The notes beneath the pieces were generated by a model, which was not told the origin of the DNA, did not search any database, and saw only the letters and a program-made list of their open reading frames with translations. From Streptomyces sp. cg36 (GTDB lineage: Bacteria; Actinomycetota; Actinomycetes; Streptomycetales; Streptomycetaceae), in contig NZ_CP163520.1 in the NCBI RefSeq assembly GCF_041080675.1, positions 558,001-622,000 on the forward strand: 64,000 nucleotides of DNA. The letters are read 5' to 3'. Each line of letters opens with the position of its first letter. Position 1 is the stretch's first letter. Of this stretch, positions 63,570 through 64,000 are shown one piece after another. Position numbers and translations under genes: made by a program.

Positions 63570-64000
63570 ATGACGCCTTCCGCCCCCGGCTCCCCCGACG
63601 ACCGCGGCTATCTCCTCGACAACGCGCAGCGGGAGGCGGGCACCCGCTTCGACGCGCTGGGCGAGCTCTTCGACCCGACCACCTTCCGCCACATCGAGAG
63701 CCTGGGCATCGCCCCGGGATGGCGGTGCTGGGAGGTGGGTGCGGGCGGCCCTTCGGTGGTGTCCTGGCTCGCCGACCGCGTCGGGCCGGGCGGCCGGGTC
63801 CTGGCGACCGACATCGACACCTCCTGGGCCTCGCGCGCCGCGGGCGGCGTCGTCGAGGTGCTGCGCCACGACGTGGGCCGGGACGCACCCCCGGCGCACG
63901 GCTTCGACCTCGTCCACGCCCGTCTGGTGCTGGTCCACGTGACCGACCGGGAGCGGGCCCTGCGCTCCATGGCCGACGCCCTCCGGCCCGGCGGATGGCT
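63570..64000 (+). CDS. Class I SAM-dependent methyltransferase (partial, 3' end outside window)
   Basis: The first 143 codons are present. The frame begins MTPSAPGSPDDRGYLLDNAQREAGTRF and shows a Rossmann methylase: motif I GWRCWEVGAGGPSVVSWLADRVGPGGRVLATDID, then GFDLVHARLVLVHVTDRERALRSMADALRPGGWL. The leading DNAQREAGTRFDAL block is common in Streptomyces methyltransferases of unknown substrate. The remaining half runs off the right edge. Confidence 0.88.
   Translation, partial: MTPSAPGSPDDRGYLLDNAQREAGTRFDALGELFDPTTFRHIESLGIAPGWRCWEVGAGGPSVVSWLADRVGPGGRVLATDIDTSWASRAAGGVVEVLRHDVGRDAPPAHGFDLVHARLVLVHVTDRERALRSMADALRPGGW

Overview
The window is a very GC-rich, gene-dense actinomycete chromosome segment, most likely Streptomyces. 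The evidence is third-position G/C bias, frequent GTG (and one TTG) starts, an ECF42 sigma/DGPF pair, actinobacterial cobalamin genes, a rifamycin-associated element, and TTA codons confined to two metabolite-type genes. No rRNA, intact tRNA, CRISPR array, IS element or origin was seen. I count about 58 protein genes, two of them cut by the window ends and one apparently N-terminally truncated.

Layout. 1-4 kb: a NarL/DesK-type two-component pair, divergent from a secreted tripeptidyl-aminopeptidase-like hydrolase, a small exported peptide and an eight-cysteine protein. 4-8 kb: a rifampicin-monooxygenase-like gene (rox) preceded by a textbook rifamycin-associated element, then an amidase divergent from a TetR regulator over a perfect 20-bp operator. 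8-19 kb: mixed housekeeping and stress genes (GNAT, HMCES/YedK, VanX-type dipeptidase, CtaG and DUF2243 membrane proteins, MFS, a DHFR-like reductase, a three-repeat secreted protein, a DGPF-ECF42 pair with a matching promoter, a phosphotransferase) plus a degenerate tRNA-Arg(CCT) 3' fragment.

19-28 kb: a membrane HTH protein with a tectonin/propeller-like outer domain and its own 16-bp palindrome; an O-methyltransferase convergent with a PhzG-like oxidase, the only two genes in which I found TTA codons; a divergent SnoaL/MarR pair; an acyl-CoA dehydrogenase/PadR unit; a truncated GNAT; and a GGCT-SGNH fusion. 29-36.5 kb: a three-gene operon ending in a TPR-CHAT protease, divergent from three small overlapping genes, one encoding a DUF3592-like membrane protein. 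This is the best candidate for an undescribed system. 36.5-42 kb: an S9 peptidase, MFS, DHFR-like and Fur-family genes.

42-54 kb: cobalamin corrin-ring genes (cobN, cobG, cobH, cobIJ, cobK, cbiD, cobM, cobL), with a B12 riboswitch before cobN. 54-59 kb: a TsaD-like gene, a PLP ammonia-lyase, and an ABC importer with a second B12 riboswitch, so probably BtuCDF. 59-64 kb: an EACC1-caspase conflict module, a 2'-5' RNA ligase-like phosphodiesterase, an MmpS-like lipoprotein, a small membrane protein and the start of a methyltransferase.

Start codons were chosen from Shine-Dalgarno sequences, overlaps and domain boundaries. Family calls rest on motif recognition by eye; no searches were run.
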